From the NCBI GenBank assembly GCA_029204225.1, contig CM055092.1, positions 25,041,147-25,105,146 of the forward strand: DNA of 64,000 bases. The letters are read 5' to 3'. Both the position numbers and the translations under genes were made by a program. Below, in pieces: positions 41,039-52,694 of the stretch. Every line of letters starts with the position of its first letter. Within the stretch, counting starts at the first letter, position 1. This stretch comes from Diphasiastrum complanatum. Its lineage: Eukaryota; Streptophyta; Lycopodiopsida; Lycopodiales; Lycopodiaceae. Under the pieces are notes generated by a model. It was not told where the DNA came from. It saw only the letters and a list, made by a program, of their open reading frames with translations, and made no database searches.

Positions 41039-42800
41039 TCAATGACTGGTTGAATCCACTTTGTATATGATGAATCTTGACCTTGCACATCCACCCCTGT
41101 TTTTCAAAAAGAGAGAACTTTTTAAACCTTCTAAGATTTGCTTGTTATCTTTGATGTATTCAAAGACCGGAACAATTTTTGGTTGTCCCTGAGGAAGCTT
41201 TGGCTTATTTTGAGAATCACATTCCCAAAGTTCGATACCTTCTTGTGGTAGCCATTCAATTGCCTTTGTGTGCAGTTTGTATTGCATCAATGGTACACCA
41301 TCTTGCATGTAAAAATGAAATTGCAATGGTTTGGAGTGTCCAACTAATATTTTGTTCTTATCACACAAGCAACCGTCCACATAATCTTTGAAGTTTGGAA
41401 TCTCTTTAACAAGGAATGGAGTGGAATTTGCACTTGTACACTCATTGAAGCATCGCACCTGATGAGGAAATGTGAATACACATTTTCTCTTAGGATTTTT
41501 TGAGAAGCGACTAAACAATGCATCAATATCCTCATGTGTATGCCCCACCATGAGAAACCCTAATTGAACCATCTCAAAGACTCCTCTAGCGACAAGCAAG
41601 GAAATATATGCAAACACATATCTATTCTTATTTTTAGATCCACAATTGTCTAATTTTAGTACCAACATAGAAGACAAGAATTTGAACTTGCAGATCTCGT
41701 TGAACTATCTTGTGTACATTGAACATATTCACTTTGCAACTGAGTAGGCATTGTTGAGCCATGACTTAGTTGCATCCAACATTCTCACCTGGCAGATGAC
41801 CAAATGTTGTTGAAGCCACATTTTCATTATTCTCAATGTTTTCACATGGCACCTGTGTATACTTATTATCTATGTTTTTGACCTCCATATGCTAATCCAA
41901 CGCCTCTTGAAGTTAAAGTTGTAAACAGAGTACTTGATGACGATGTTTTCTCTACAAGCAACAAGTCTCCATAAACACGCTTGTCTTTTCTCTCCAAATT
42001 TCGTAAACACATTGCTAGAGAGCCCACTATAAAATTGGGATCCCCTGGCCAAAGACCCATTGAAAAGTGTCCATATCCATTTTGACTATGTCCATGTGTT
42101 ATCATTCCTGTCATGATATCGGTAATTGCATCGCATGGACCAATGATTTTGGAATAGGCTGCAATGGTGGTATGGATGTCTTTTGTTGATCTATCTTATC
42201 ATGAATAATGCACAAATACTTATTCTGACATGGTTTTGAGTACAATCTCCAATCATAATAAACATTCCTACAACTCATTTGTTGAAGCATGTGCATTCTT
42301 CTTTTCATGAGATATTTTGCATGCTCCACTCGATTTCTTGTACATTCTAATTGATGTGCAAATATCACACCTTGAAAACATGCTTGTCTTTGAAAGACTA
42401 ACAGTTTTGAATGTTGTATGCCATAGTATATGAAATGTAGACTTTGACATTCTCTTATATCCCAATTCATTCAAAGTAATATTAACCTTATGCAAAATAT
42501 CGATTTGCTTATACATTGTTGGTAGAACAAGTTGTGGCTCTTGTCGTGCTCCATCAAAAAATGATGTGTCACTTCTATGTGGCATCCTTTCTGCATTCTT
42601 ATCAATAAAATCTTGTATGATTGCCTTTCCCATTTCGACGTGATCCCATGCTTTTGTGATGATGCCTTTATTTCCATGCATTGCTTTTGTTGTTCCTTCC
42701 ATGTATTGTTGCTTGTATCTATGAAAGGTAGTTTTTGGAATGCCATGTATAGTGTACCAAGCAAATCAACAAATACCTTTTCCATCAAAAGTTCACTTTA
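41039..42800 (-). pseudogene. DUF7869-like protein, frameshifted
   Basis: N-terminal part: FIDKNAERMPHRSDTSFFDG, LVLPTMYKQIDILHKVNITL, YKRMSKSTFHILWHTTFKTV and FSRCDICTSIR (42,300-42,660). After a frame change comes CTRNRVEHAKYLMKRRMHML, KYLCIIHDKIDQQKTSIPPL, and HGHSQNGYGHFSMGLWPGDP. The C-terminal frame (41,039-41,677) holds LVLKLDNCGSKNKNRYVFAY, LGFLMVGHTHEDIDALFSRF and IEWLPQEGIELWECDSQNKP. The LDNC...NKNR and GHTHEDID blocks are hallmarks of DUF7869-containing proteins, a widespread, probably transposon-derived eukaryotic family. Conserved D, N and H residues hint at an RNase H-like nuclease fold, but that is inference. Confidence 0.6.
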
Positions 42801-42807
42801 GCTACTT

Positions 42808-43140
42808 TTGTAATGACCACTAGGGAGAAACCCCTGAGATGAGGATAGGAAAACACAAGAGAGACTATCGAGCAAAACCATCCAACCAATCCTAGATCCC
42901 TCCTAGAGAATCCTCCTGGATCTAGCCCCCAAGCCATGCCAATGTGACAGTAAGAGGAGAAGAGCTCAACATGTAACCTAGACCAAAATCGTTGACGGGA
43001 TAATCTCAACCTCAATATATAGAGCGTAGGATCTTGTGCATGACCACATGCAATCCCCATGCAGGTCAACTATAAATAGGTTACAGCTCTTCATGCATAC
43101 CTCTTGCCTATATCAGTCACATGTACATGCACTACTCCAT
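42808..43140. repeat. Partial LTR of another family
   Basis: Starts TGTAATGACCACTAGGGAGA and resembles 49,046-49,330 (shared GGGAAG/AGAAACCCC...GAGCAA.ACCA.CCAACCAA, GCCCCCAAGCCA and a TATATAGAG box). It is cut at 43,140 by the LTR of the next element. Confidence 0.5.
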
Positions 43141-43816
43141 TGTGAAAGTACTGTACTTTAGGACCATAAATGAATCTACAAAAGATCCACAGGAGTGATT
43201 GGATGCTTGCTTAACAATTTATCAAAAAACTAGCCACAAAAAAGTTGATCTAGATTGGCAATATGACAAACAACACAATCAAAAGCATTTATCAACATTG
43301 AAATTCGAGCCCACACATGTGTACTACAGGATGTAGTATGGCCTTCAACCTAAGAAACAAGTAGAAATTGATTTGGTTTCATTTGGATCACAAAAACTCA
43401 ATGTACATAGTGAACTAGCTTGAGATTGCCAATGAGCTTCAAAAATTTTCTATCTTCTCACTATGGGAGCTTGGAATACATAGGAAATTCGACTTCCTTC
43501 TTGAAGTTTGGTGGACTTCCAGCATGTAATAAGAAAGTTAACTCACCCTTTTTGCCCTAAAATGAAACCCTAGCCTAGATCCTAGAGTTATTCTTGGTAG
43601 GTAGCTAGTTGGTCAAATTTTCACCTTAAACTTAGGTGTAGGTCTCCTATAAAGTAGGGATGAGCACAAATAGACATGACCAACTCTTTTGACTTGACCA
43701 AACCTACATTAAAAGTGGGTTGCCACATGGCATCTTGGCCTTACATGTGTGGAATCCAATTATACACAATATTTACAAATGAAACTAGATTTGTCAATTT
43801 TTGACAATTCTTCACA
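43141..43816 (-). repeat. 3' LTR of the gag-protease element
   Basis: TGTGAAAGTACTGTACTTTA ... GACAATTCTTCACA, 676 bp. Same family as 45,675, 52,865 and 56,682. Followed by the PPT complement CTCCTCCTCAAAC. Confidence 0.9.
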
Positions 43817-43823
43817 CTCCTCC

Positions 43824-44860
43824 TCAAACACCATCTATCCTACACTCTTCATCATTTGCAGTAAAGACAAACTTTTTAGTAGCATTGAAAGAGTGTAAGG
43901 TTGAGAAATTGTCCTTTTCACAAGACATATGGGAGCTAGCCCCACTGTCAATCCACCAATTGTCTCTTGAATTGCTATTGCTTGTTAGTAAGGATGTAGA
44001 TGCCATAAAGAATACATCTACTTCATCCTCCTCCTCCTCCTTTGCAAGGTTTCCTTGTTTGTCCTCCTCCACTTGTGCTCTTAGCCTCTTGTAGCATTCA
44101 GATGCATAATGCCCCTTCCTTCCACAAAAGAAGCATTTTTGCTTTGACTTGTCCTTTGAGCTTCATGCATCATCCTCTTCTTTGGCCTCCTTTGGATGCT
44201 TCTTCTTTCCATTAGTCTCTGTTTTGCCCTTGAATGAGAATTTGGCTTTCTCATCACCATCCTGCAATGACAAGGAACTCATCCTAGATTTTCCATAGAG
44301 CATCCTACACTCTTCAGCCCCTAATACACTGTGAAGTTTTTCTATAGTTGGCAAAGTGTCTTGGATGGCAAAACTTTGGACTAAATTTGCAAAGTCATTT
44401 CCTAGACCATTAAGAACAATTTGTACAAGCTCTACATCATGAATCTTCTCTACAATGGAAGCCAACTCAATATTTAGAGACTTGATTCTGAGTATATAAT
44501 CATGTGCACTCTCCTCACTTCTCCTCATGCTTTGCAAAATCTGATTTCTAAGCATAACAACTCTAGAATTGTTACTAGATTCATAGATTGATTTTAAAGA
44601 CTCTTAAGCCTCTTTAGCACTATTACTTGCTGATACTTCTGTCAACAAATCATTGCTCACATTCATCTTCACACAATGAAGTGCAAGCCTAGATCTCTTC
44701 TTGTATCTAGCTAACTCCTGTGCACCTAGAGGTTCATCTTCATCTTCAATCAAGAACTCATAAAGGTCTTGGAGCACCAAGTGTGACTCCATTCTAACCT
44801 TCCAAATAGCATAATTTGTAGAATTCAACCTCTCACTAGCTTCTGAAGGTATGCTCCAGG
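43824..44860 (-). pseudogene. copia gag-protease, one frame with two stops
   Basis: A single frame: RLNSTNYAIWKVRMESHLVL, a UBN2 capsid (LALHCVKMNVSNDLLTEVSA, SAHDYILRIKSLNIELASIV, VQIVLNGLGNDFANLVQSFA), a basic stretch (FKGKTETNGKKKHPKE), zinc knuckle CFFCGRKGHYASEC (about 44,100-44,140), an acidic linker, then protease NWWIDSGASSHMSCEKDNFS with an intact D-S-G and FVFTANDEECRIDG. It stops at TGA exactly where the PPT begins. Two stops (after KEA, near 44,605, and before SSKDKSK, near 44,161) interrupt it. Confidence 0.8.
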
Positions 44861-44879
44861 AGATCTCATCTTACTAGTG

Positions 44880-45662
44880 ACTTCTACAAACAAGAAATAG
44901 ATTTGATTGACTTGAAACTCACAAAGGTCTCACACTTGCAGTGTTTCACTCAAATTTGATTTCTAATCCAACAAATGGACTTATAATCACAATTCTATCA
45001 CTCCTTCACAAAGTTTGAATGAAGATAAGATGAAGTGAAAACTACTTTCAAACAAATCTTGCCAAGAAATGGATCTGATTGTCTCTAGAAACTCACTAAG
45101 GTCTCTCTCTTGTAGTGTTTCACTCAAATTTGATTTATAATCCAACAAATGGACTTATAATCTCAGTTCTAGCACTCCCTCACAAAGTTGGAATGAAGAT
45201 AAGATGATGTGAAATCTACTTACAATCAAATCTTGTCAATTTGGGCTATTTTTGGACAATAACATGACTAAATCTCCCTCACACTTTTTGATGTACTTTG
45301 AAGACCTGTAAAACAAGTTTAGAGGACCTGATTTCAGCCTAGATTAATTAGATTTCATGACCCTATGTCATATCTAATCAATGGCACTCAATCTTGGTAG
45401 CTTATCCTAAGATTTCCACCAAACATTACATCAAAAGCTCACAAATTGAATTTCTTTGGATAAAATGAATACCATGCATTAAATGCAGGTTCAGAGGTGC
45501 CCACACATGTGGACAGTACGGATTTGGAGCCCTACCAAGTTTGGGATCAAATCTCCTCACCAAAATCAAGATTCTAGCTTGCCCTCTCAATACTAGTTTT
45601 TAGCACCAAAACTTGCTAAAAATGGATTTGCATTAGATCAATGGCTTATGCTCTTGTACTTG
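44880..45662 (-). other. 5' leader of the gag-protease element
   Basis: No ORF. Contains an internal tandem duplication of ~180 bp: CTCACTCAAATTTGATTT... at about 44,946 and again at about 45,120, each followed by the ATCCAACAAATGGACTTATA stretch. The same duplication is present in the relative at 55.9-56.25 kb. Confidence 0.6.
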
Positions 45663-45674
45663 GATTTGATACCA

Positions 45675-46376
45675 TGTGAAAGTACTGTACTTTAGGACCA
45701 TAAATGGATTTACAACAGATCCACAAGAGTGATTGGATGCTTGCTTAACAATCTATCAAGAAACTAGCCACAAAAAAGTTAATCTAGATTGGCAATATGA
45801 CAAACAACAAGCATTAACAATCAAAAGCATTGATCAACATTAAAATCCGAGCCCACATGTGTGTACTACAGGCTGTAGTACGGCCTTCAACCTGAGAAAC
45901 AAGTAGAAATTGATTTGGTTTCATTTGGATCACAATAACTCAATGTACATAGTGAAATAGCTTGAGATTGCCAATGAGATCCAAAATTTTTCTATCTTCC
46001 CACTGTGGGAGCTTGGAATACATAGCAAATTCGACTTCCTTCTTGAAGTTAGGTGGATTTCCAGCATGTAATAAGTAAGTTAACTCACCCTTCTTGCACT
46101 AAAATGAAACCCTAGCCTAGATCCTAGAGTTATGCTTGGTAGGTAGCTAGTTGGTCAAATTTTCACCTTAAATTTAGGTGTAGGGCTTCTATAAAGTAGG
46201 GATGACCACAAATAGACATGACCAACTCTTTTGACCTTACCTAACCTACATTGGAAGTGGGTTGCCACATGGCATCTTGGCCTTGCATGTGTGGAACCCA
46301 ATTATACACAATATTTACAATGTTCTACATGGTCTTTGATCAAGCTAGATTTGCCAATTTTTGACAATTCTTCACA
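45675..46376 (-). repeat. LTR shared by the gag-protease element and a truncated copy
   Basis: 702 bp, TGTGAAAGTACTGTACTTTA ... GACAATTCTTCACA. On its left is a PBS complement (GATTTGATACCA, with two changes from GCTCTGATACCA), so it serves as a 5' LTR. On its right is a PPT-like CTCC and 3'-internal sequence, so it also serves as a 3' LTR. Confidence 0.8.
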
Positions 46377-46550
46377 CTCCTCAAATTTAGCTTGATCTAT
46401 TTACAACTCTCTTTCTAGATGAATGAATGCTTTTAGAAGTGTTTAAAAAATCCAGCTACAAACAAGGAACTTTTGAGACTCCAATAGAGAATGTTGTCCA
46501 TGAAGGATCTTTCACCACCTCTTAGAGGAGGCCTCTCAAGCTTACTAGTC
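46377..46550 (-). mobile_element. 3'-internal fragment of the same copia family
   Basis: Matches 53,543-53,700 closely (TTTAGCTTGATCTATTTACA, GGAACTTTTGAGACTCCAAT, AAGGATCTTTCACCACCTCT). It breaks at about 46,550 against an unrelated LTR end. Confidence 0.65.
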
Positions 46551-46830
46551 ACCAACATGCCTCGAAGTGGAATAAAATCTAGGAGTGACCAATAAACTCA
46601 AACACTGGAGGGCCGGTCTACCATATTAGGACTATTCCATGTCCTTAACCGAATATGGCCATAACATGCTTCCTCCCTTAAACAGGTTCTATCTTCAGAA
46701 CGGGAAAAAAAAAACATGAAGCTATTTTTTAAGCTTTCAAGTCTTACCCATGAACCATTGTTCTTAGTATGATCTTTCTATTTGAATAAGTACTCAGAGG
46801 TGCAACAATATTTAAATTGCTTGCCTCCAC
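46551..46830 (-). repeat. LTR end and 3' region of another retroelement family
   Basis: On the minus strand, CTGTTTAAGGGAGGAAGCA is followed by TGTTATGGCC, a PPT-like purine run and an LTR start. A diverged relative is at 49,430-49,700, where AAGGAGAGAAGAA precedes TGTTATATCC. No coding sequence. Confidence 0.4.
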
Positions 46831-47497
46831 TCATGAATATGTTGTGTGCCAATTTATTGAGCAATAGGGGAGGGGGGGGGGGGGGGGGGGGGGGGGCTTT
46901 GTGAACATAACATCCTCTTGAAGTGTCGATGTAGATCCACTTCTTGCTTGAAGCCTATATTTCTCATTGATCAAGATCTCTTGAAGATCCATCAAACTTG
47001 GCAAAGTCTTTTGAATAGCAATACTTTGAACAATGTTAGCATGAGCATCCAACAATCCATTAAGAATTACTTGAATAAGCTCTCCTCCCTTAATGCTTTC
47101 ATTAATGCAAGTCAACTCATCATTCAATGCTTTCATCCTCAAAAAGAAAAGTACTTGGACTTTCTCAATTCATTTGCAAAGAAGAAAAGATTTGCCTTCT
47201 TAGAGTCAACACTCTAGTAGACTTGGATTCGTAAAGCTTCTTCAATGAATCCCAAGCTTCCAAAGATAACGTGCACTTACCAACTTCTTTGAGAAGCTCA
47301 TTGATAACATTGATCTTTGTCATGTGTAGAGCCTTCTTGGCCCTCTTGTCATACCTCACTTGGTCTTGTTGTGTTGCTGGTCTCTCCTCCAAATCTACAA
47401 CAATATCCAAAATATCATTCATCTCAAGAAGTGACTCCATCCTCACTTTCCATGATGAGTAGTTGCTTGAGGTAAGCCTATCATTGGCTTCCAACAT
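46831..47497 (-). pseudogene. copia gag fragment with a homopolymer tract
   Basis: Start MLEANDRLTSSNYSSWKVRM (47,497), then ALHMTKINVINELLKEVGKC, SKSTRVLTLRRQIFSSLQMN. In another frame comes RMKALNDELTCINESIKGGE, VILNGLLDAHANIVQSIAIQ and LQEILINEKYRLQARSGSTS. It ends in a run of prolines encoded by the C-tract. Related to, but distinct from, the gag-only element's Gag. No zinc knuckle remains. Confidence 0.75.
46867..46896. repeat. Poly-G tract (G4-A-G25)
   Basis: Four Gs, one A and 25 Gs on the plus strand, the only such run in an AT-rich window. It could be an expanded homopolymer or an assembly artefact, and could form G-quadruplex structures. Confidence 0.9.
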
Positions 47498-47694
47498 GAC
47501 TCCACTTAATGTTGCCCTGTAGCAATGACCTGATCTTCTCTTTCAACCCCTTTTAATCCACAAATCACTCCTTTGAACAACAACAAATACTTTCAAAAGA
47601 AATCACCGAGATTAGAAAATATCTCAAAAATTCTCTTCTAGCACTTTTACCAAACAAATCAACACATAGAATCATGGAATCTTGATCAACCTAT

Positions 47695-48965
47695 GATCTA
47701 TCCTCAATTTAATGACTTTTTCCACTTTCTAAGATTGAGACTCATTTAAATGAAGTCTAGAAAGCTCACTATCTAGAGATCCAATCAAAAATAGGGTTTT
47801 GACAAAATCACAAAAATTTGACTATTCCAAAAATCTACATGCAAATGCTGGAATTTTGATTATGCAATCTAATAGCCACCCTACCACTAAGTCTGATCTA
47901 ATGATAAAAGAATTGGCCAAATCCAATATGTGAAATCAAAAATCGAAATTGATTAAGTTTATAGACCTATATAGGGTTTTGATCTACAAAAGATCCAATC
48001 TACGAAAGCAAAAAACTCGATTTTGGTGCAAAATCCCCTCTAGCATGCTCTAGCATTGATATCTTCACCAAATCATTGATAGATCTGATTTTCTCCTTCA
48101 TAACCTGAAACACAAGCTCTGATACCATGTGAAAGTTTTCAGATCATTAAGATCCATTCACTTGAAAGATCTTTGGTTAGAAAGAGAAATACACTACCAA
48201 TCTCACCAATGTAGAAAAATCAACATCTACACACAAAATGAGATGAAAACACTAATATAACTTGATCAAACTTGAATGAAATGATAAAGTACTATTGCTA
48301 TTCGTACAAAACTAGCAAGCTACTTTACTTCACAAGTGTTAAATCTATCATCAATTTAATGACTTTTTCCACTTTCTAAGATTGAGACACACTTAAATGA
48401 AGTCCAGAAAGCTCATTATCTAGAGATCCAATCAAAAATAGGGTTTTGACAAAATTACAAAAATTTGACTATTCCAAAAATCTACATGCAAATGCTGGAA
48501 TTTTGATTATGCAATCTAATAGCCACCCTACCACTAAGTCTGATCTAATGATAAAAAAATGGGCCAAATCCAATACGTGAAATCAAAAATCGGAATCGAT
48601 TAAGTTTATAGACCTATATAGGATTTTGATCTACAAAAGATCCAATTTTGGTGTAGAATCCCCTCTAGCATGCTCTAGCATTGATATCTTCACCAAATCA
48701 TTGATAGATCTGATTTTCTCTTTCATAACCCGAAACACAAGCTCTGATACCATGTGAAAGTTTTCAGATCGTTAAGATCCATTCACTTGAAAGATCTTTG
48801 GTTAGAAAGAGAAATACCTACCAATCTCACCAATGTAGAAAAATTAGCATCTACACACAAAATGAGATGAAAACACTAATAGAACTTGATCAAACATGAA
48901 TAAAATGATAAAGTACTATTTCTATTCGTACAAAACTTGCAAGCTACTTTATTTCACATGTGTGG
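47695..48965 (-). repeat. Tandem duplication (~647 bp) of leader + PBS + LTR start
   Basis: Copy 1 (47,695-48,341) and copy 2 (48,342 to about 48,965) are nearly identical. Each runs from leader sequence (CAATTTAATGACTTTTTCCA) through a PBS complement (GCTCTGATACCA at 48,116-48,127 and 48,741-48,752) into the LTR start TGTGAAAGTTTTCAGATC. A third, diverged single copy is at 52,030-52,690. Confidence 0.85.
48128..48341 (-). repeat. Partial LTR (start only), copy 1
   Basis: TGTGAAAGTTTTCAGATCAT..., related to the solo LTR at 38,356. Truncated at 48,341 by the second copy of the tandem unit. Confidence 0.75.
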
Positions 48966-49045
48966 ATCCAAAAATAGCAATTATAGATCATTCTATACAT
49001 AAAATTACATGCAATCACAAGTATAGTGCATCAATGGATAGTAGT
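48753..49045 (-). repeat. Partial LTR (start only), copy 2
   Basis: TGTGAAAGTTTTCAGATCGT..., extends a little further than copy 1 and is replaced at about 49,046 by an unrelated LTR-like sequence. Confidence 0.75.
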
Positions 49046-49563
49046 ATAAGGGAAGCTCCCTAAGATCCTGCTCACAAGACAAATACAACGGAAAACACAC
49101 TATGGAGCAACCACCCAACCAAGTAGAAGCAACGAATCAACTCTAGAAGCTTCACCCCCAAGCCAAGGAACAAGAAGCATGAATGTAGAGTGAAACTCTG
49201 GCAATGAATCCATGATCACAATTGAGAAGTAGGGCGAGTTTGGACCTCTTATATAGAGCCAAAAGCATCCTGGGCACATAGTCATGCATAGCCCTATGTT
49301 CCGTATACATAGGCTCACCTAGAATAGAGTCCCATGCATGGATTAACTATTCAAAGAATTGTTATTGATAACTCTACACATGAATACACTATTTCATACC
49401 TTTTCTAAACTCCATTTAGTGTGTTCTGGGCCTCACAAAGATATTAGTTACCTTCGGGTCACATCCAGTATGACGTGGCATAACTAATAGCTTGATTTAC
49501 TGGAGTACCATGTATCCAAGACTAGGAGTATACTGAGTCATAGTTATAGGTCATGGATATAAC
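49046..49563 (-). repeat. LTR-like segment of another family
   Basis: Homologous in part to 42,808-43,140. Right end GGTCATGGATATAACA, whose complement TGTTATATCC would be the LTR start on the minus strand, preceded there by the purine run AAGGAGAGAAGAA. Contains TTATATAGAGCC near 49,248. The left edge is not defined. Confidence 0.4.
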
Positions 49564-51450
49564 ATTCTTCTCTCCTTAAACTACTTCTATCCTTAGAAGC
49601 TCTCTAAACAGGAAAGAATTACAGTTCCTTTAACTTTCAATATTAACTAAGAAAATTATTATCCTTAGTCTGACTCTCATATCAAACAAGTACTTCGAGA
49701 TAATCTCTATACTAGAGTACAACTCAGGTTTGTAAAGTACACTAAGTGATAAATTTTCCATCTGGGTTACATTGATCACAAGTTAGTAACATCACCTTCA
49801 TGTAAAACTCTTACATGAAACACTAGGTAAAATAATCTAGCTTAAGAGATTAAAGTTAAAGAAATAATAAAATAACTATAGTTACAGTCTGAAATTATCC
49901 ATAACTTTGACAAATAATTTATAAGCTTTGAAGTACAAATATCCTTAGAATCCAAATTCTAAGATATGATAATTAATTTATCCAGAATCTTTAGGAGAAT
50001 CATTAAGATGTAGAATAATTAAAACTCAACTCCGAGTATCCCATATACTCTTTTGAGTTAAATGCTCTTGTTTCTAGCACCAAATGCAAGAAAAATACTA
50101 TTCATTCATCTTAATAGACTTGTTTGTCTTCTAAAATAACTGGAGATCCAATCAAATGAAGAACTGTACTCAAGCATCTGTAGACTATAAATTGTAGTAG
50201 AATAGCATCCACTAGATAAATTCAATTCTCCACAAATAAAATATCTATTTGGTGACAATATCTGTGAGATCCATAGGTTCTGAAATAGAATACTGTAGTA
50301 GAGAGATTAAAAAACATTGATTTGAATTCTTACTCAAATAATAAATCAAGAATTAATCATCACACTTAAGAGTCATTACAATTCATTATAGTCCTCTGAC
50401 AACAATTAAACATCTATTTATGATCCGTCAACCATAAATATTTAGATTCGTATGATTCGTCAATCATAATTTTCAGGAATCCAAAACCATACTTTATCAT
50501 TTACTATATACTGGATAATATGTTCCACATAACTCAAAAAAAGTAGGAATCACTCCAAAATCTTTCCCAACAAGAAAAATACTAGAACTTAGGAACATTC
50601 GTGATTCTTTAACTGAAATGCGAGATATTCAAGTTTTATAAACCATTGGTAATTAAAGACAGAAAGCATACCAAATGACAATTATCTTCAACTATGAAAA
50701 CTTTAAACTACGATCCAAAATCACATCTAGATACCCAAAGTTCTGTTGAATATCAATTCAGTTGTTATTCTTGGATTCATTATGATTCGTTATCCATTTG
50801 AGCTCTCTGGGATACAATCACTAATGAGCTGAGTGTATTCCTTAACTAAGGAATACTCTATCCCAAGAATATTGTATATCTAATGCACACAATTTTAACT
50901 GATGAACCCAAATGATTCACTAATCATGCATCTTACAAGCAATATAATTCAAAAACCATCATTTCCAAGTGAATCCACATTACATTGACCGTTTTACCAA
51001 TTAATTTCATCCTGGAATAATCAACTACTCAAGTTAATTGCCAATGATTCAGAAATCTCAAATGTCTAGGTGAAGAATTCAATTATACTAGTATAACACC
51101 ACATTTAGATCCTTACCCAAATCATTTGTAAGCTTATCCATAAACCTCCTATACAAAGATTTGTTAACTTTGCAAGTATCTATCAAAACAATACTTGATC
51201 ATATGTTTATGTTCACCGACTAGGTTATGTGCACCAGATAATCTTAGTGACTAGGATTACACAGTAGATTCATACAAGATTAATCGTGCACATACGAGAA
51301 TAATCTCACTATGACCTAGTACATAAACACATTCTTACCTGGCAAATTCCTCCAGAACCCACATATGTTACTCACATATCTCACCGAGATCTTGTAACTC
51401 AGCTACAAAATATTTTCTATTTCTCATGAGTAAATAACATATCCGGGAAA
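49564..51450. other. AT-rich sequence with no recognised feature
   Basis: About 1.9 kb. No frame longer than trivial length on either strand and no retroelement motif. Probably the degraded interior of the element whose LTR lies to the left. Confidence 0.5.
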
Positions 51451-52455
51451 TCTCACTCATCATTCAATGCTTTCATCCTCAAAATAAAAGTACTTTGAGT
51501 TTCTTCATTATTTTGAAAACAAGAAAAGATTTGCCTTCTTAGAGTCAACACTCTATAAGTAGACTTGGATTCATAAAGCTTCTTCAATGAATCCCAAGCG
51601 TCCTTAGATGAAGTACTCTTACTAACCTCCTTGAAAAGCTCATTGGTAACATTCATCTTGATCAGCCCTTTTGGCCCTCTTATCATATGTCATTTGATCT
51701 TCCTGTGTTGCTTGTCTCTCCTCAAAACCTACAACAATATCCAAAACATCATTCATTCATCTCAAGAAGTGATTCCATCCGCACCTTCCACAATCAATAG
51801 TTACTTGAGGTAAGCCTATCATTGGCTTCCAACATGACTCCACTTGATGTTGCCATGTACCAATGACCTGATCTTCTCTTTCAATCTATTTCAGTGCACA
51901 GAAAACTCCTTTCAACAACAACAAATGTTTTTAAAAGAAATCACAAAGATTTGAAACTACTCAAAAATTCTCTTCTAGCATTTATACCAAGCAAATCAAC
52001 ACATAAAATCATAAGATCTTGACCAACCTATGATCTATTGTCAATCTAATGACTCTTGCCACTTCCTAAGATTAAACACACTCAAATGAAGTCCAAAAGC
52101 CTCACTATCTAGAGATCCAATCAAAATTAGGGTTTTGACAAAATCACAAAAAATTGATTATTCCAAATCTACATGTAAATGCTGAAAATCTGATATGCAA
52201 TCTATTAGCCACCACTTGGATTGATCAAATGATCCAAAAATTGGCCAAATTCAGTATGTGAATTCAAAAATCGGAATTGATCAAGTTTATAAACCTATAT
52301 AGGGTTTTGATCTACAAAAGATCCTATCGACAAATGCAAGAAGCTTGATTTTGGTGTAGAATCTTCTCTAGCATGCTCTAGCTTTGATAGCTTTACCAAA
52401 TTATTGATAGATCTAATGTTCTCCTTCATAACCTGAAACACATCCTCTGATACCA
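51451..52455 (-). mobile_element. copia 5' fragment: gag start, leader, PBS
   Basis: A gag N-terminal fragment (51,453-51,845) reads NVTNELFKEVSKSTSSKDAW, DSLKKLYESKSTYRVLTLRR and FILRMKALNDE, with frame changes near its start. A leader homologous to 47,500-48,115 and a PBS complement CCTCTGATACCA ending at 52,455 follow. Confidence 0.7.
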
Positions 52456-52694
52456 TGTGAAAGAATTTAGATCATAAATGATCCAAATCCATAAAGGATC
52501 TTTGGTTACAAAAGAAGCTACTCCACCAATTTTGCGAATGTAGAAAAATCAGCATCTACACACAAAATAACATGCAAACTCTAATAGAACTTGATCAAAC
52601 ATGAATCAAAACATAAAGTATTGTTTTTGTCAATATAAAACTAGCAAGCTACTGTATTTCACACACCTGGATCCAAAAATAACAAATATAGATC
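52456..52694 (-). repeat. Partial LTR (start only), diverged copy
   Basis: TGTGAAAGAATTTAGATC..., related to 48,128 and 48,753. It ends where copia integrase sequence begins (about 52,695). Confidence 0.7.

Larger units (their letters stand above)
43141..46376 (-). mobile_element. Non-autonomous copia derivative (gag-protease only)
   Basis: LTRs 43,141-43,816 and 45,675-46,376, PBS complement 45,663-45,674, PPT directly after the protease, and an interior of under 2 kb. Integrase, RT and RNase H are absent: the protease frame runs into the PPT. The flanking 5-mers do not match (TCCAT left; the right LTR is followed by internal sequence of another copy), so the right LTR is shared with a neighbouring truncated element. 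Confidence 0.8.

Noticed and set aside
41039-42800. Intact host gene of the DUF7869 family
   Set aside because: At least two frame changes and internal stops without convincing splice sites at each; treated as a pseudogene.
42785-43069. 94-codon minus-strand ORF
   Set aside because: Falls in an LTR fragment related to 49,046-49,330 and is not conserved there as a frame.
43136-46381. TSD for the gag-protease element
   Set aside because: TCCAT on the left has no partner on the right, where CTCCT and internal sequence of another copy follow the LTR.
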